This document shows, in pieces, positions 1-8,598 of a DNA stretch of 57,378 nucleotides. Made by a program: the position numbers and the translations under genes. Under the pieces are notes generated by a model. The model saw nothing but the letters and a program-made list of their open reading frames with translations. It searched no databases and had not been told where the DNA came from. The stretch is from JBFWIW01 sp050253535 (GTDB lineage: Bacteria > Bacillota > Clostridia > Oscillospirales > Oscillospiraceae), in the NCBI GenBank assembly GCA_050253535.1, contig JBFWIW010000012.1, positions 1 to 57,378 of the forward strand, written 5' to 3'. The stretch's first letter is position 1; every line of letters begins with the position of its first letter.

Positions 1-79
1 GAGATAGAGTTGTGCAGGCTTGAATCATACCTGTTTTTTTAGCAGTAAATTCTGTAATTGCATTCAGAAATGAATGTTG

Positions 80-108
80 GTGACAGGGCTGATTATAAAT
101 GTTATACT
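80..108 (+). promoter_or_regulatory. Probable sigma-A promoter of mutY
   Basis: A -35 like GTGACA (80-85) is followed by a 17-base spacer and a -10 TATACT (103-108) carrying the extended TG at 100-101. Transcription would begin near 115, leaving a leader of about 130 bases before the mutY GTG. Bases 1-79 show no recognisable gene. Confidence 0.5.
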
Positions 109-245
109 GAATGACTCAAAATACGAATGTGAAATTGCACATTCATTGCGCAGGGAATATAAGTAACGACCGGGTTTTTTATAAGTATTGGCAACAGCAA
201 AAAGCAGCAGAGAAATGAGCTGTGATATAAACGGCGGGTGAAAAA

Positions 246-1310
246 GTGGAAACCACAGCGTTCGGGGTAAATGAGACAAACAGACTCTGCGGCATCGTGG
301 TGCCGCTTCTGTCCTGGTACGACGAAAATGCAAGGGTGCTGCCCTGGCGCGAAAATACCGAACCCTATCGTGTATGGGTGTCCGAGACCATGCTGCAGCA
401 GACGCAGGTTGAGACCGTCATCCCCTATTACAACCGCTTTATGCGTCAGATCCCCGATATCCAAAGCCTGGCGGAGACCGGGCAGGAAAAGCTATTTAAG
501 CTGTGGGAAGGACTGGGCTATTACACGCGCGCGCGTAACCTGAAAAAGGCTGCCCAGACGATCATGGCAAAGTATAACGGGAGGTTCCCGGAGGCTTACG
601 GCGACATCCTTTCCCTGCCGGGTATCGGAAAATATACGGCGGGCGCTATTGCTTCCATTTGCTTTGGGCAGCCCGTTCCGGCGGTTGATGGGAATGTCCT
701 GCGCGTGGCTGCAAGGCTCACCGGATACGACGCTGATATATCCGCTCCGGAAGTGAAGGATAAAGTCACCGGATTGCTGTGCGGGATCTATCCGAAAACC
801 CGCAGCGGTGATTTTACACAGAGCCTCATGGAACTGGGCGCCACCGTCTGCCTGCCGAAGGGGTCACCGAAATGCGGCAATTGCCCTGTCGCCTTTTTAT
901 GCCGGGCTTATCAAACTGGCTCGCAAATGTCGATTCCGGTCAAAGCCAAGAAAAGGCCCCGGAAAAAGGAACGGAAAACAGTCTTTCTGCTTCACTGTGG
1001 GGACAAGATCGCCGTCAGACAGCGCGAGACAAACACCTTGCTTGGCGGACTCTGGGAGTTTCCCAACGCGGTAGGTGACATGACCATCAAACAGGCGGGA
1101 CATATGCTGGCGCAATGGGGAATATCGGTTGCCACAATGGCGGAAGGCGCCCATAAAAAACATGTTTTTACCCATGTCGAATGGGAGATGGCGAGTTATA
1201 TCGTCATCTGTGAAAACATGACCGCTGAATTTTTGTGGGTGACGAAGGACGAATTGACGCGTGAGATGACTTTGCCGTCCGCCTTTCAGGGCTTTTTCAG
1301 CGTTGTCTGA
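246..1310 (+). CDS. mutY: A/G-specific adenine DNA glycosylase MutY
   Basis: Base-excision repair glycosylase that removes adenine mispaired with 8-oxoguanine or guanine. The 354-residue length is normal for the family. The N-terminal catalytic core has the conserved SETMLQQTQ segment with the presumed catalytic Glu47, a helix-hairpin-helix LPGIGKYTA at about 124-132 and the catalytic Asp148 in VDGNV. A [4Fe-4S] cluster site follows at Cys202, 210, 213 and 219; its first gap is seven residues rather than the six of E. coli, a spacing I believe occurs in clostridial homologs. The C-terminal third (about 240-354) fits the NUDIX-like 8-oxoG recognition domain. The start is GTG, with a purine-rich GGCGGGTG stretch just upstream. 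It stands alone, with a strong hairpin 230 bases downstream. Confidence 0.95.
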   Translation: METTAFGVNETNRLCGIVVPLLSWYDENARVLPWRENTEPYRVWVSETMLQQTQVETVIPYYNRFMRQIPDIQSLAETGQEKLFKLWEGLGYYTRARNLKKAAQTIMAKYNGRFPEAYGDILSLPGIGKYTAGAIASICFGQPVPAVDGNVLRVAARLTGYDADISAPEVKDKVTGLLCGIYPKTRSGDFTQSLMELGATVCLPKGSPKCGNCPVAFLCRAYQTGSQMSIPVKAKKRPRKKERKTVFLLHCGDKIAVRQRETNTLLGGLWEFPNAVGDMTIKQAGHMLAQWGISVATMAEGAHKKHVFTHVEWEMASYIVICENMTAEFLWVTKDELTREMTLPSAFQGFFSVV

Positions 1311-1538
1311 GCAACGGAGGACAGGGCAGAATATAAAAACGGAAATATGGTTTCCGGATATGCGGGACACTTAAAACATGCCCAAAAATGCTTTGGGTTT
1401 GTCCAATTCAGGCATTCAGCTTTTATCATTGATTTTCGCTGTGAAATGATTAAAACAAATGCCGCCTGCTGACTGCCTGCAAACCGTTGATATTCCGGGG
1501 TTTACACAAATCCTGTAATTCAACTCCGACAATAAAAA

Positions 1539-1584
1539 GCAAGGGATTGATGGTTTTCGTTAAACCTTCAATCCCTTGCTTTTT
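1539..1584 (+). terminator. Rho-independent terminator
   Basis: Long stem GCAAGGGATTGA(T)GGTTT closed by a TCGTT loop and its complement, then CTTTTTA. It is A-rich on the left, so it can act on both strands. It is the only visible stop for transcripts leaving mutY. Confidence 0.8.
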
Positions 1585-1601
1585 ACACATTTTATGAAAT
1601 A

Positions 1602-1694
1602 AGCGTTGGGCACCAGTCTAATTTACAGTAGTTTCAGAGAATCAGACTAGTCTGCCGTTCTGATGAACCAAGCGTGAATTTCAGGCCCAACGCT
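1602..1694. repeat. Inverted-repeat structured element
   Basis: AGCGTTGGGC at 1602-1611 is perfectly complementary to GCCCAACGCT at 1685-1694. The interior carries a 12-base perfect palindrome CAGACTAGTCTG and a second copy of CAGTCT, so it would fold as a closed stem with internal hairpins. It could be a structured RNA, the leader of the next gene or a small mobile-repeat relic. No known family was recognised. Confidence 0.45.
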
Positions 1695-1852
1695 GTGTTG
1701 GGTTTATACTTGGAATCGGCCTTTTTCTGCTCATAATATTTGGGATCGAATATCCAAATTTTGAAACTTGTTGAACTTTGCTTTATGTGTTAACTTAAAT
1801 ATAGAGGAAGGTTATATCGTCAAATTTTGATACAAGTTGAGTAAGGTGTACC

Positions 1853-3778
1853 ATGAACAGAATTATATTTAAGACCATTTTGAAGTATACTGTCGGACTT
1901 TTGATCATAATAGGTTTGTTTAACAATCAACCCGCAACTTATGCCAGTACGATTTGTGATATATCTGACTGCTCAGATTACGCAAAACAAGCTGTTACAT
2001 CTCTCGCTGAACGAAATATTATTAACGGGGATAATAACGGAAATTTTTATCCCCGGCAGGCGCTTTCCAGGGAACGAATGATCACAATGATCGTTAGAGC
2101 ATTTGATATAGATACAACAAATATTCCCTCGGCTCCTACGTTTAAAGACGTACCGTCAGATAGTTGGGCCTACCCCTACATAGAAGCAGCTTTTCGCAGC
2201 GGATTGATAAAAGGTATATCTCCGGATGTATTCGGTAACGGGCAACCGTGTACGAGAGAACAAATGGCCGCGATAATCGTTCGGGCATTAGCGCACGACC
2301 ATGATATTAACACAAATAATATTGTTTTCAGTCATATAGAAAAATTCGGAGATTTCAATCATATTTCAGATTGGGCAAAGCCTTATGTTGACACAGCAGT
2401 CGCTGAAGGCCTTATGAACGGTACGGACAGCTCGAACTTTTCACCTTTGGATACAGCCACAATGGAGCAGTCCGCCGTTGTCATAGACAGGTTGATTTCA
2501 AATAATGAAGAACTTACAGGCAATGATATGCAAGTCACTTTAAACGGTGATAAAATCAATATTGCTTCGCCTGTCGTGAATAACGAAAAGCTGCTTGTTC
2601 CATTTGATTTTATCAGATATTTTTCCCGTGAATATACTGTTCAGCAAAATGATGGTTTAATCTACGTACTCACATATAATGCGGATCCCCATTTTTACGT
2701 TGAAGCCTGGGCAAAAATAAACAGCAGCGAGTCCTACATATTTACAGATAAGTCGATAAACGAATCGCCTTATGATAATGCAAACGAATATACGCAAAAC
2801 AAGGTCAATTATCTTATTTCTCCGGTGTTAATCGATTCCGTCTTATATGTTCCGGCTGATTTTATATCAGATGCAACCGGTGCAGAATATGAGCTTGTTA
2901 ATAACACTTTGTCATGGACAGATGAGAAAACATCTGATTACCCAACGCTGCTTGAAGCACTCAGGAATAAGATTTATCAGACGAAAGACGAATTTGATTT
3001 CAATATTAAAGCTGACTTTTATGATCAGCTCACCGGCAATCAGATGAAGTATGATTTTACCACAACAGGACAATTTGATTTCTCAGGGAGCGAAAATGGG
3101 GAACCGACCAGTTTTCACACCGTAACCGAAAAAATAAAAACAACAAATGTTGAAAGTGATACCGGATGGCATAAAGTAACTGATCTTGTTAAAATCAGCA
3201 ACCATCTTTATACTATGAACGCAGAGACCGGTCAATATGAGCTGACCGATCAATACGCAAGCGATCAGAGGTCGAAGGACTATACCTTTATATCCAACAT
3301 CAATTCGGTCCTTTCCAGCTATTTCGTACGGTACAGAGCGTTTGAGGTCTATCAGAATGCTTATGTTGACGGTCATCCGACCGTGAAATATGTTCTGCAC
3401 TTATCAGATATTAAGGATATTGCATATGTCTTCGGCAATTCAAGCGGCGCAACTGTCAACGGGGCCGACATTGAATACAGTAAATTCAGACCGATACCAT
3501 TCCCCGACACCGATTATGACGCCCTTTTCTTAGGCAGACACGGTATAAATAATTACTATCCTGTTTATTCGGATTTTTCGGCCGAAATCGAAGTGTATGT
3601 CAATGAGCAGAATGAAATTGTTAAAGAAGTTTTATATACGGAAGGAAATAGATACGATTATCGTTCCTGGTACGAAACCTGGGACATACCACAAAACCGT
3701 ACTTATGAAGATGTAGACTATAATTTTGTTTACACCATTGAATTCAAGCCTTTTACAGGATCGATAACGCTGCAATAA
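1853..3778 (+). CDS. S-layer-homology protein with copper-amine-oxidase-like domain
   Basis: Secreted surface protein of 641 residues. Residues 1-31 form a signal peptide. Three SLH domains follow at about 32-215, with signature fragments SRER, TREQ and a degenerate third copy with MEQS; SLH domains bind pyruvylated secondary wall polymers. Residues about 225-350 resemble the copper amine oxidase N-terminal-like stalk domain often fused to SLH (LVPFDFIRYF, LYVPADFISD). The last 280 residues are not recognised; they are aromatic- and charge-rich with no obvious catalytic motif. The gene is visibly more AT-rich than its neighbours, which may indicate transfer or relaxed selection. It is transcribed alone and ends at a bidirectional terminator. 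Confidence 0.85.
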   Translation: MNRIIFKTILKYTVGLLIIIGLFNNQPATYASTICDISDCSDYAKQAVTSLAERNIINGDNNGNFYPRQALSRERMITMIVRAFDIDTTNIPSAPTFKDVPSDSWAYPYIEAAFRSGLIKGISPDVFGNGQPCTREQMAAIIVRALAHDHDINTNNIVFSHIEKFGDFNHISDWAKPYVDTAVAEGLMNGTDSSNFSPLDTATMEQSAVVIDRLISNNEELTGNDMQVTLNGDKINIASPVVNNEKLLVPFDFIRYFSREYTVQQNDGLIYVLTYNADPHFYVEAWAKINSSESYIFTDKSINESPYDNANEYTQNKVNYLISPVLIDSVLYVPADFISDATGAEYELVNNTLSWTDEKTSDYPTLLEALRNKIYQTKDEFDFNIKADFYDQLTGNQMKYDFTTTGQFDFSGSENGEPTSFHTVTEKIKTTNVESDTGWHKVTDLVKISNHLYTMNAETGQYELTDQYASDQRSKDYTFISNINSVLSSYFVRYRAFEVYQNAYVDGHPTVKYVLHLSDIKDIAYVFGNSSGATVNGADIEYSKFRPIPFPDTDYDALFLGRHGINNYYPVYSDFSAEIEVYVNEQNEIVKEVLYTEGNRYDYRSWYETWDIPQNRTYEDVDYNFVYTIEFKPFTGSITLQ

Positions 3779-3790
3779 ACTTAAAATAAA

Positions 3791-3822
3791 ATGCCCGCAC
3801 CCATAGAAGTGCGGGCATTTTA
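3791..3822. terminator. Bidirectional terminator, GCCCGC-core family
   Basis: ATGCCCGCAC and GTGCGGGCAT form a 10-base perfect stem flanked by A- and T-rich runs. It sits between the convergent SLH gene and the small reverse ORF, so it can serve both. The same core recurs in other terminators of this window. Confidence 0.85.
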
Positions 3823-4044
3823 TTAATTGCAGCCCTCTATCTCTTTAAAGCGCGTAGTCAGTTCTTTATAATAATACTGATTTCGGATAGCGTCAGTGTA
3901 AAACCAACGGTCTTCCTTCCGCCATACCGTATCGCAAAAAGTCTTCGTACAATAAGTACCGGCAGCTTTTCGCGGCATGACCTGACGAAAGAAAAACTTG
4001 CTTGAGTATTCAACGCCTCTAACCGAAATCAGCATAAACGACAA
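3823..4044 (-). CDS. Hypothetical 73-residue protein, possibly a remnant
   Basis: I do not recognise this product. It starts at TTG (4044) with AGGAG about 11 bases upstream and ends directly against a shared terminator, which argues for a real or recently real gene. The product is rich in aromatic and basic residues, with two cysteines in the middle and one near the end. A weak impression is that it is the tail of a larger DNA-binding or zinc-binding protein whose 5' part is lost. No signal peptide or membrane segment is present. Confidence 0.35.
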   Translation of the reverse strand: MSFMLISVRGVEYSSKFFFRQVMPRKAAGTYCTKTFCDTVWRKEDRWFYTDAIRNQYYYKELTTRFKEIEGCN

Positions 4045-4127
4045 TTTTATTTGATCTCCTGATCGAGTCTATTTCTAATAAAATAGCATCCCTTTTGTCT
4101 TTACAGAAACGTCCCCGATAAAAATAA

Positions 4128-5279
4128 TTATTCGCCGTCCTCGGGCTTTTTCTTCCGGCCTAACACGCCTTTTAGCGGAATTTTCGGTATGGGAAGCACG
4201 GCGCGGGCGCTGTTCATATATTCCTTAATAAGCAGCTCCAGCGTCATGACAATCAGTTCCCGCTGTTCCCGATCCTGATACAGACCGTTTGCAATCTCGA
4301 TAGCCTGACGAAGCTTGTGTTCATTAAGGTCTGTAAGCGTCTTAGCCCCGGTGGAGGTCAGAATGGCAAAAAGGGTATCGACGAACTGGCGCCGCTGCTT
4401 GAGGTCCATGCCCGTCTCCCAAGCGTGAACGGCACTGTCAAACAGCCTGCTTCGCAGCGCAAAGTCGCCGCTGCGCACAAAGCGAACACCGCGTACTTCC
4501 CAGGTAAAGCCGTTATGGGCGGCAATTCCGGCTTCATCACTTTTTATAATCTCGTATTCTTCCTCATGCGAGAGCAGCATGCCGACTAACGAATACTGTG
4601 GTACCAGCGTCACTACCTTCATGCGTATCCTCCGGTACTCCGGTGTGTCGAGAACGGATTCACGGAAGCCGGGCCCGTCATTGTTATAAACGTTTATGAT
4701 GCGGTCCTGTACCTCAGACGGATTGTGCATCGCGGCATAGACCGCAAGGTTGCCTCCCTTGGAGTGCCCGCCGACGCGTATAGGCCCGTCACTTCTCTGC
4801 GAGGAACTAAGCAGATAGGCGGACGCATCGGTCTGAGCCGGCACTGCGTCGAAGGAGCTCATATTAAAATTCTCTTTCCAGGCAACGATAGTGTCGTCCG
4901 TACCGCGGAAGGTAATAAACTTCGTACCATCGGATAACCCTATGGTGAGCGCGGAGAACTGCTCCTCGCGCGCCATGTCTATTCGGTTTATGTAGTCGGA
5001 CATATGGATACCGCCGAATCTGACGGTCTCCGTCATTCTTCTGAACATAGGCAGCACATCGGTGGGGATAAAGACACCTAGACGCTCATTTTCGCTGTGT
5101 GTGGCAAAATATCTCTCCGCCGCCTCAGACGCCGTAACCGCACTTCCCGCCTCAGGGACGATTCCCGTTAGGTCGACATTGCAGAGCTTGCAGAGAATCA
5201 GGTTATCGACCTCGTTAAAAGGAGACTGCTCAAAGCTCAGATCGCCGCGCCAGTCCAGGTAGTCCATTATATTGGCCAT
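4128..5279 (-). CDS. DUF2974 (Mbeg1-like) alpha/beta hydrolase
   Basis: Cytoplasmic protein of 383 residues of the Mbeg1-like/DUF2974 family, a lipase-class-3-like alpha/beta fold common in Firmicutes. The N-terminus (MANIMDYLDWRGDL) is typical. The nucleophile elbow GHSKGG places Ser173, and a preceding ITFRGTDDT segment resembles the oxyanion region of class 3 lipases. The substrate is unknown. The ATG at 5279 is preferred over the upstream in-frame ATG at 5294, because GGAGG lies 8 bases before 5279 and overlaps the upstream ATG. The XRE-type regulator gene lies 91 bases upstream on the same strand, so the two may be co-transcribed. Confidence 0.85.
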   Translation of the reverse strand: MANIMDYLDWRGDLSFEQSPFNEVDNLILCKLCNVDLTGIVPEAGSAVTASEAAERYFATHSENERLGVFIPTDVLPMFRRMTETVRFGGIHMSDYINRIDMAREEQFSALTIGLSDGTKFITFRGTDDTIVAWKENFNMSSFDAVPAQTDASAYLLSSSQRSDGPIRVGGHSKGGNLAVYAAMHNPSEVQDRIINVYNNDGPGFRESVLDTPEYRRIRMKVVTLVPQYSLVGMLLSHEEEYEIIKSDEAGIAAHNGFTWEVRGVRFVRSGDFALRSRLFDSAVHAWETGMDLKQRRQFVDTLFAILTSTGAKTLTDLNEHKLRQAIEIANGLYQDREQRELIVMTLELLIKEYMNSARAVLPIPKIPLKGVLGRKKKPEDGE

Positions 5280-5370
5280 TTGAAATGCCTCCATTTATAC
5301 TGAAATATGCTTTCTGCTCTAGCCCGCGCCGCCCTGACTGTTTAATTTTCGTGATCAGGGGCGGCCACTG

Positions 5371-5607
5371 CTATTTAAACAGTGCGTCATATGTGGTTTC
5401 CAGTGCGTCGCGTATCCCGCGAAGCTGAGCCGCGTATATGTGCTGTATTCCGCGTTCGATTTTTACAAGGGTTTCCCGCGTCATTTCTACGTCTGTCAGC
5501 TGGAGCTGACGCACCAGTTCCGTTTGACCGATCCCTTTTTCAAGCCGGATTTCTCTGATGTTCTGACCTATATGGATTTCATCCTGCTTTATCTTTTGGC
5601 CGCTCAT
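5371..5607 (-). CDS. XRE-family helix-turn-helix regulator
   Basis: Small DNA-binding protein of 78 residues, almost entirely one Cro/CI-type HTH. It has IGQNIREIRLEKGIGQTELV at about 13-32, then the recognition-helix region around VEMTRETLVKIERG and a closing helix. There is no sensor domain, so it may act as a simple repressor of its own operon with the DUF2974 hydrolase gene downstream. A near-palindrome upstream (5680-5695) is a candidate operator. Confidence 0.85.
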   Translation of the reverse strand: MSGQKIKQDEIHIGQNIREIRLEKGIGQTELVRQLQLTDVEMTRETLVKIERGIQHIYAAQLRGIRDALETTYDALFK

Positions 5608-5679
5608 TTTAGATCCTCCGAATCTGAACCTATATCAGTCCATTATGTATTGATTTTAGAAAAAATGGTTGCAATAAAG

Positions 5680-5695
5680 GGACCAATATTAGTCC
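5680..5695. promoter_or_regulatory. Candidate operator upstream of the XRE regulator
   Basis: GGACCAATATTAGTCC is a palindrome with one mismatched pair, and a second half-site ATATCAGTCC occurs at 5632-5641. Both lie between the divergent XRE and alpha/beta hydrolase genes. Assignment to the XRE protein is inferred only from position. Confidence 0.3.
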
Positions 5696-5813
5696 ACTCC
5701 GGGAACGTTATGGAAGGATATTACAACAAAGGCTTCTATTATTAATTTTTGTCACCTCCACAGCCCAAAATGTGTATTGTATATTGATAAAATAAAAATA
5801 TGGAGGCATCAAA

Positions 5814-6626
5814 GTGGGTTTCTATGTAAACGTTGAGCCGGATGTGTATATTTATGTGGAGGATATCAACCCGAAGGGCGGCAAGACGATTCTATTCATA
5901 CACGGCTGGCCGGGGAATCACAATCTTTTCGAGTACCAGTATAATCAGCTTCCGAAGCTGGGATACAGGTGTGTCGGCCTGGATACAAGGGGTTTCGGAC
6001 AGTCCAGCAGACCCTGGATCGGCTACGGCTACGACCGGCTTGCCGACGACGTGCGGGCCGTCGTGGACACGCTGCGGCTGACCAATTTCACGCTGGGCGG
6101 GCACTCTACGGGCGGCGCTATCGCCATCCGCTATATGGCAAGGCACCAGGGGCACGGCGTGTCAAAGCTGGCGCTTTTCGCGGCGGCGGCCCCCAGCCTG
6201 ATTCAACGCCCCGATTTTCCCTATGGGCTGCCGAAAGAAGCGGTATTGGAAATCATACAGGGTACATACACGGACCGTCCCGCCATGCTCGAAAAATTCG
6301 GCAAAATGATCTTTCATAATTATGTGACCCCCTCCCTGTCCGACTGGATATTTCAGCTGGGGCTTGAGGCATCCAGCTGGGCCACAGCGGCGGTCGCCAA
6401 CACATGGATCGATGAAGAACTGTTCAGAGATCTGGAAAAAATTCATGTCCCAACCCTGATCCTTCAGGGCTATAACGACCAGGTGTGCCTTTTCCCGCTG
6501 GCGGAGGCGCAGAGGGACGGAATCAGAAACTCAAAGCTTGTGCCTTTCGATTGCTGCGGCCATTTCCTGTTTTACGATCAGATGGAGAAATTCAACAGTG
6601 AACTGGTTAAATTTATTGAGGAATAG
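5814..6626 (+). CDS. Alpha/beta hydrolase
   Basis: Single-domain cytoplasmic hydrolase of 270 residues, in the range of the haloperoxidase/epoxide-hydrolase-like group. The oxyanion motif HGWPGN is at about 30-35. The catalytic triad is visible as Ser98 (GGHSTGG), Asp222 (GYNDQ) and His250 (CCGHFL). The substrate cannot be read from sequence. The start is GTG with GGAGG 7 bases upstream. It is monocistronic, divergent from the XRE gene and ends at a bidirectional terminator shared with ldh. Confidence 0.88.
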   Translation: MGFYVNVEPDVYIYVEDINPKGGKTILFIHGWPGNHNLFEYQYNQLPKLGYRCVGLDTRGFGQSSRPWIGYGYDRLADDVRAVVDTLRLTNFTLGGHSTGGAIAIRYMARHQGHGVSKLALFAAAAPSLIQRPDFPYGLPKEAVLEIIQGTYTDRPAMLEKFGKMIFHNYVTPSLSDWIFQLGLEASSWATAAVANTWIDEELFRDLEKIHVPTLILQGYNDQVCLFPLAEAQRDGIRNSKLVPFDCCGHFLFYDQMEKFNSELVKFIEE

Positions 6627-6685
6627 TCGAATCAGGAGAACAGACGGGTTCAGGATTTTACAGACATGTACCAACATAGCAGCCG

Positions 6686-6724
6686 AAAAACCGCAGAGGC
6701 AAATTTGTCTCTGCGGTTTTTTTT
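6686..6724. terminator. Bidirectional terminator between hydrolase and ldh
   Basis: AAAAACCGCAGAG pairs with CTCTGCGGTTTTT around a short AT-rich loop, with T-runs on both strands. It lies between two convergent genes. Confidence 0.9.
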
Positions 6725-6742
6725 GCCGTCCTAATCAGCTTG

Positions 6743-7693
6743 TCAGATATCTTTAACTTCTCTAAGTATAGCCTTCAACTGTTCCGCTGAGTGTTTCAGA
6801 CCCACAATCTCATTATCGGTCAGCTTCATCTCCAAAACATTCGCCACACCATTTGAATTGATCACCGACGGAAGGCTCAGCGCCACGTCATTTATGCCAT
6901 ATATACCGTTAATAACCGAGGTTACAGGCCTTATCGTATTCTGATTCTTAAGTATGGATTCAAGGATCGTACTCGTGGCGACGGCAATTCCATAGTAAGT
7001 TGCGCCTTTTTTCTTGATGATTTCAGCACCCGCCGTCTTTACATCGTCAACGAGGGCTTCCTTGTCTTCCTCGGTAATCCCGCATGCCGGGTCGTTGAAA
7101 TACTCATTTATGCTTTTGCCCGCAATGTACGTTGCGCTCCAGATGGGCAGCTGCGAATCGCCGTGCTCACCTATAATATAACCATGAATATTCTTGACAT
7201 CTATACCGATTTTCTGGCTGAGCAGGTATCTTAACCTAATGCTGTCGAGCGTCGTGCCTGTTCCGAATACATGGCCGTTGGGCAGCCCGGACCATTTTTG
7301 AATCTTATAGGTGAGAATGTCCACAGGATTTGCTACATCAAGAATAACACCGCGGGTATAGTATTTCATGACATTTTCTGTGATTCCCTTTGCTATGCCG
7401 ACATTTTTCTTCGCAAGATCTATACGCGTCTCCCCCGGCTTTCTGTTTGCTCCGGCGGTGATAATAATGGCGTCACAATCGGCACAGTCGGAATAATCTC
7501 CGTCACGAACCACCATCTGGCCTAAAAATGGCAGCGCATGGTTAATATCCATTGCCTCTCCGGCAGCCTTTTCCTTTAAAACATCAATAATAACCAGTTC
7601 ATTGACCATCTGTTTGAGCGCTATTACAAACGCTGTCGACGCTCCCACAAAACCCGCTCCGATTACTGCTACTTTTGTCCTGTTGTTTCCCAT
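6743..7693 (-). CDS. ldh: L-lactate dehydrogenase
   Basis: NAD-dependent L-lactate dehydrogenase of 316 residues, reducing pyruvate to lactate to regenerate NAD+ in fermentation. The N-terminal Rossmann motif GAGFVGA (about 11-17) is followed by an acidic residue in VIIDV. The active-site segment IGEHGDS contains the presumed catalytic His177. The ...DxA...NPVD pattern matches LDH/MDH, and the loop composition and length favour LDH over malate dehydrogenase, though malate dehydrogenase remains a lesser alternative. AGGAGG precedes the ATG. It is transcribed alone from a clear promoter, with a palindrome in the leader that may be a redox-responsive operator. Confidence 0.92.
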   Translation of the reverse strand: MGNNRTKVAVIGAGFVGASTAFVIALKQMVNELVIIDVLKEKAAGEAMDINHALPFLGQMVVRDGDYSDCADCDAIIITAGANRKPGETRIDLAKKNVGIAKGITENVMKYYTRGVILDVANPVDILTYKIQKWSGLPNGHVFGTGTTLDSIRLRYLLSQKIGIDVKNIHGYIIGEHGDSQLPIWSATYIAGKSINEYFNDPACGITEEDKEALVDDVKTAGAEIIKKKGATYYGIAVATSTILESILKNQNTIRPVTSVINGIYGINDVALSLPSVINSNGVANVLEMKLTDNEIVGLKHSAEQLKAILREVKDI

Positions 7694-7739
7694 TCTCTTT
7701 TTCCTCCTGGCGTATTAAAATAGCAACATCATTCTTGAA

Positions 7740-7758
7740 TTGTGTCATTTTGACACAA
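7740..7758. promoter_or_regulatory. Palindromic operator candidate in the ldh leader
   Basis: TTGTGTCATTTTGACACAA is a perfect 8-3-8 inverted repeat about 26 bases downstream of the ldh -10. Its ends (TTGTG...CACAA) match the outer bases of Rex operators, which often control ldh in Firmicutes, but it is 19 bases long where the classical Rex site has 18 and the centre differs. Rex or an FNR/CRP-like factor is a guess. Confidence 0.5.
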
Positions 7759-7784
7759 CTAGCAAAAAATTCTTCGCATTATAT

Positions 7785-7813
7785 AATATAGCCCAAATTA
7801 TACTGATTTGCAA
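7785..7813 (-). promoter_or_regulatory. Sigma-A promoter of ldh
   Basis: Reading the minus strand, -35 TTGCAA (7813-7808), a 17-base spacer and -10 TATATT (7790-7785). A second possible -10, TATAAT, overlaps a few bases further on. Confidence 0.65.
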
Positions 7814-7960
7814 GAACTTTTTAAGCGTTTTTGTATAAAAGTCCATATTCAGACCGAAACAAGTCGGATATATGGACAGACTGCCGGCGTTTTTCATGAA
7901 TATTCGTTCTATCTGCCGGCTATAAAAATTGCAATCCGATGTACAGTCGGAATAAATTTT

Positions 7961-7998
7961 TTCTGGGCAGAAGAAACTAAACTTCTGCCCAGAATTTT
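7961..7998. terminator. Terminator of the secreted repeat protein gene
   Basis: TTCTGGGCAGAAG (7961-7973) pairs perfectly with CTTCTGCCCAGAA (7982-7994), with T-runs on both strands. On the minus strand it lies just after the stop of the gene at 8008. Confidence 0.85.
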
Positions 7999-8007
7999 TC
8001 AGCTTCG

Positions 8008-8598
8008 CTAATCAGATTTTTTTTCCGCATCCATTGTATCTTTTACCGCTTTATATATAGCATCTGCCTGTTCCTGCGTAATCGTTCCGTTAGCAACAAA
8101 ATCACTCAAAGGACCTTTGCATTCTCCCGAATGTGTCCATCCGCCGTTTTTAGGCATGCACGATGTTATCGCTTCGGCCTGTTCCGTCGTTAGAGTTCCC
8201 TCACTCACCAGTTCTTTAAGTACATCGCTTAATGTTTTATCTGAGCCTTTGGCGGCTTTAATTGCTTTCCTGATCGAATCGGCTTGTTCACGGGTTATTG
8301 TTCCTGCTTCAACCAAATCGCCGATTGGGCTCTTACGTTCTCCTGCGTGTGCCCTTTTGCCGTCTTTCGGCATGCTTGATTCTATTGTATCGGCCTGTTT
8401 CTGTGTAAGAGTTCCATCTTTGACAAGACTGTCTATTGCAGATTTATAAAAGGCAGACATTTTTTCGAATTTATACTCCCCCGTGCTATGTCTGCTATTG
8501 CTGCCGCCCGCTGCCGAAGCAGTTCCGGCACATGTTATGGAAATTGCTCCTGCCAGTATCAGCATGATAATTTTTGAGGATACAGATTTTAATTTCAT
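8008..8598 (-). CDS. Secreted small protein with duplicated helical repeat
   Basis: Product of 196 residues with a signal peptide at about 1-29 ending at a TASAAG-type cleavage site. The mature part is two copies of a roughly 70-residue unit. Each unit carries two short helical motifs of the form GT[IL]T.[EK]QA[DE].I and a middle MPK.G stretch followed by H.GE.K. This resembles the YckD/DUF2680-like secreted helical proteins, but the family assignment is loose. Function is unknown. There is no membrane anchor, sortase motif or SLH domain, so it is probably released or wall-associated. It is monocistronic with its own terminator. Confidence 0.7.
   Translation of the reverse strand: MKLKSVSSKIIMLILAGAISITCAGTASAAGGSNSRHSTGEYKFEKMSAFYKSAIDSLVKDGTLTQKQADTIESSMPKDGKRAHAGERKSPIGDLVEAGTITREQADSIRKAIKAAKGSDKTLSDVLKELVSEGTLTTEQAEAITSCMPKNGGWTHSGECKGPLSDFVANGTITQEQADAIYKAVKDTMDAEKKSD

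Larger units (their letters stand above)
1311..1852. other. Intergenic region, mutY to SLH gene
   Basis: No gene is seen in these 540 bases. The region holds a strong terminator hairpin (1539-1584) and a 93-base inverted-repeat element (1602-1694), both listed separately. Bases 1700-1850 are AT-rich and would carry the promoter of the downstream SLH gene; a TTGAAC hexamer lies near 1768 but the matching -10 is poor. Confidence 0.6.
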
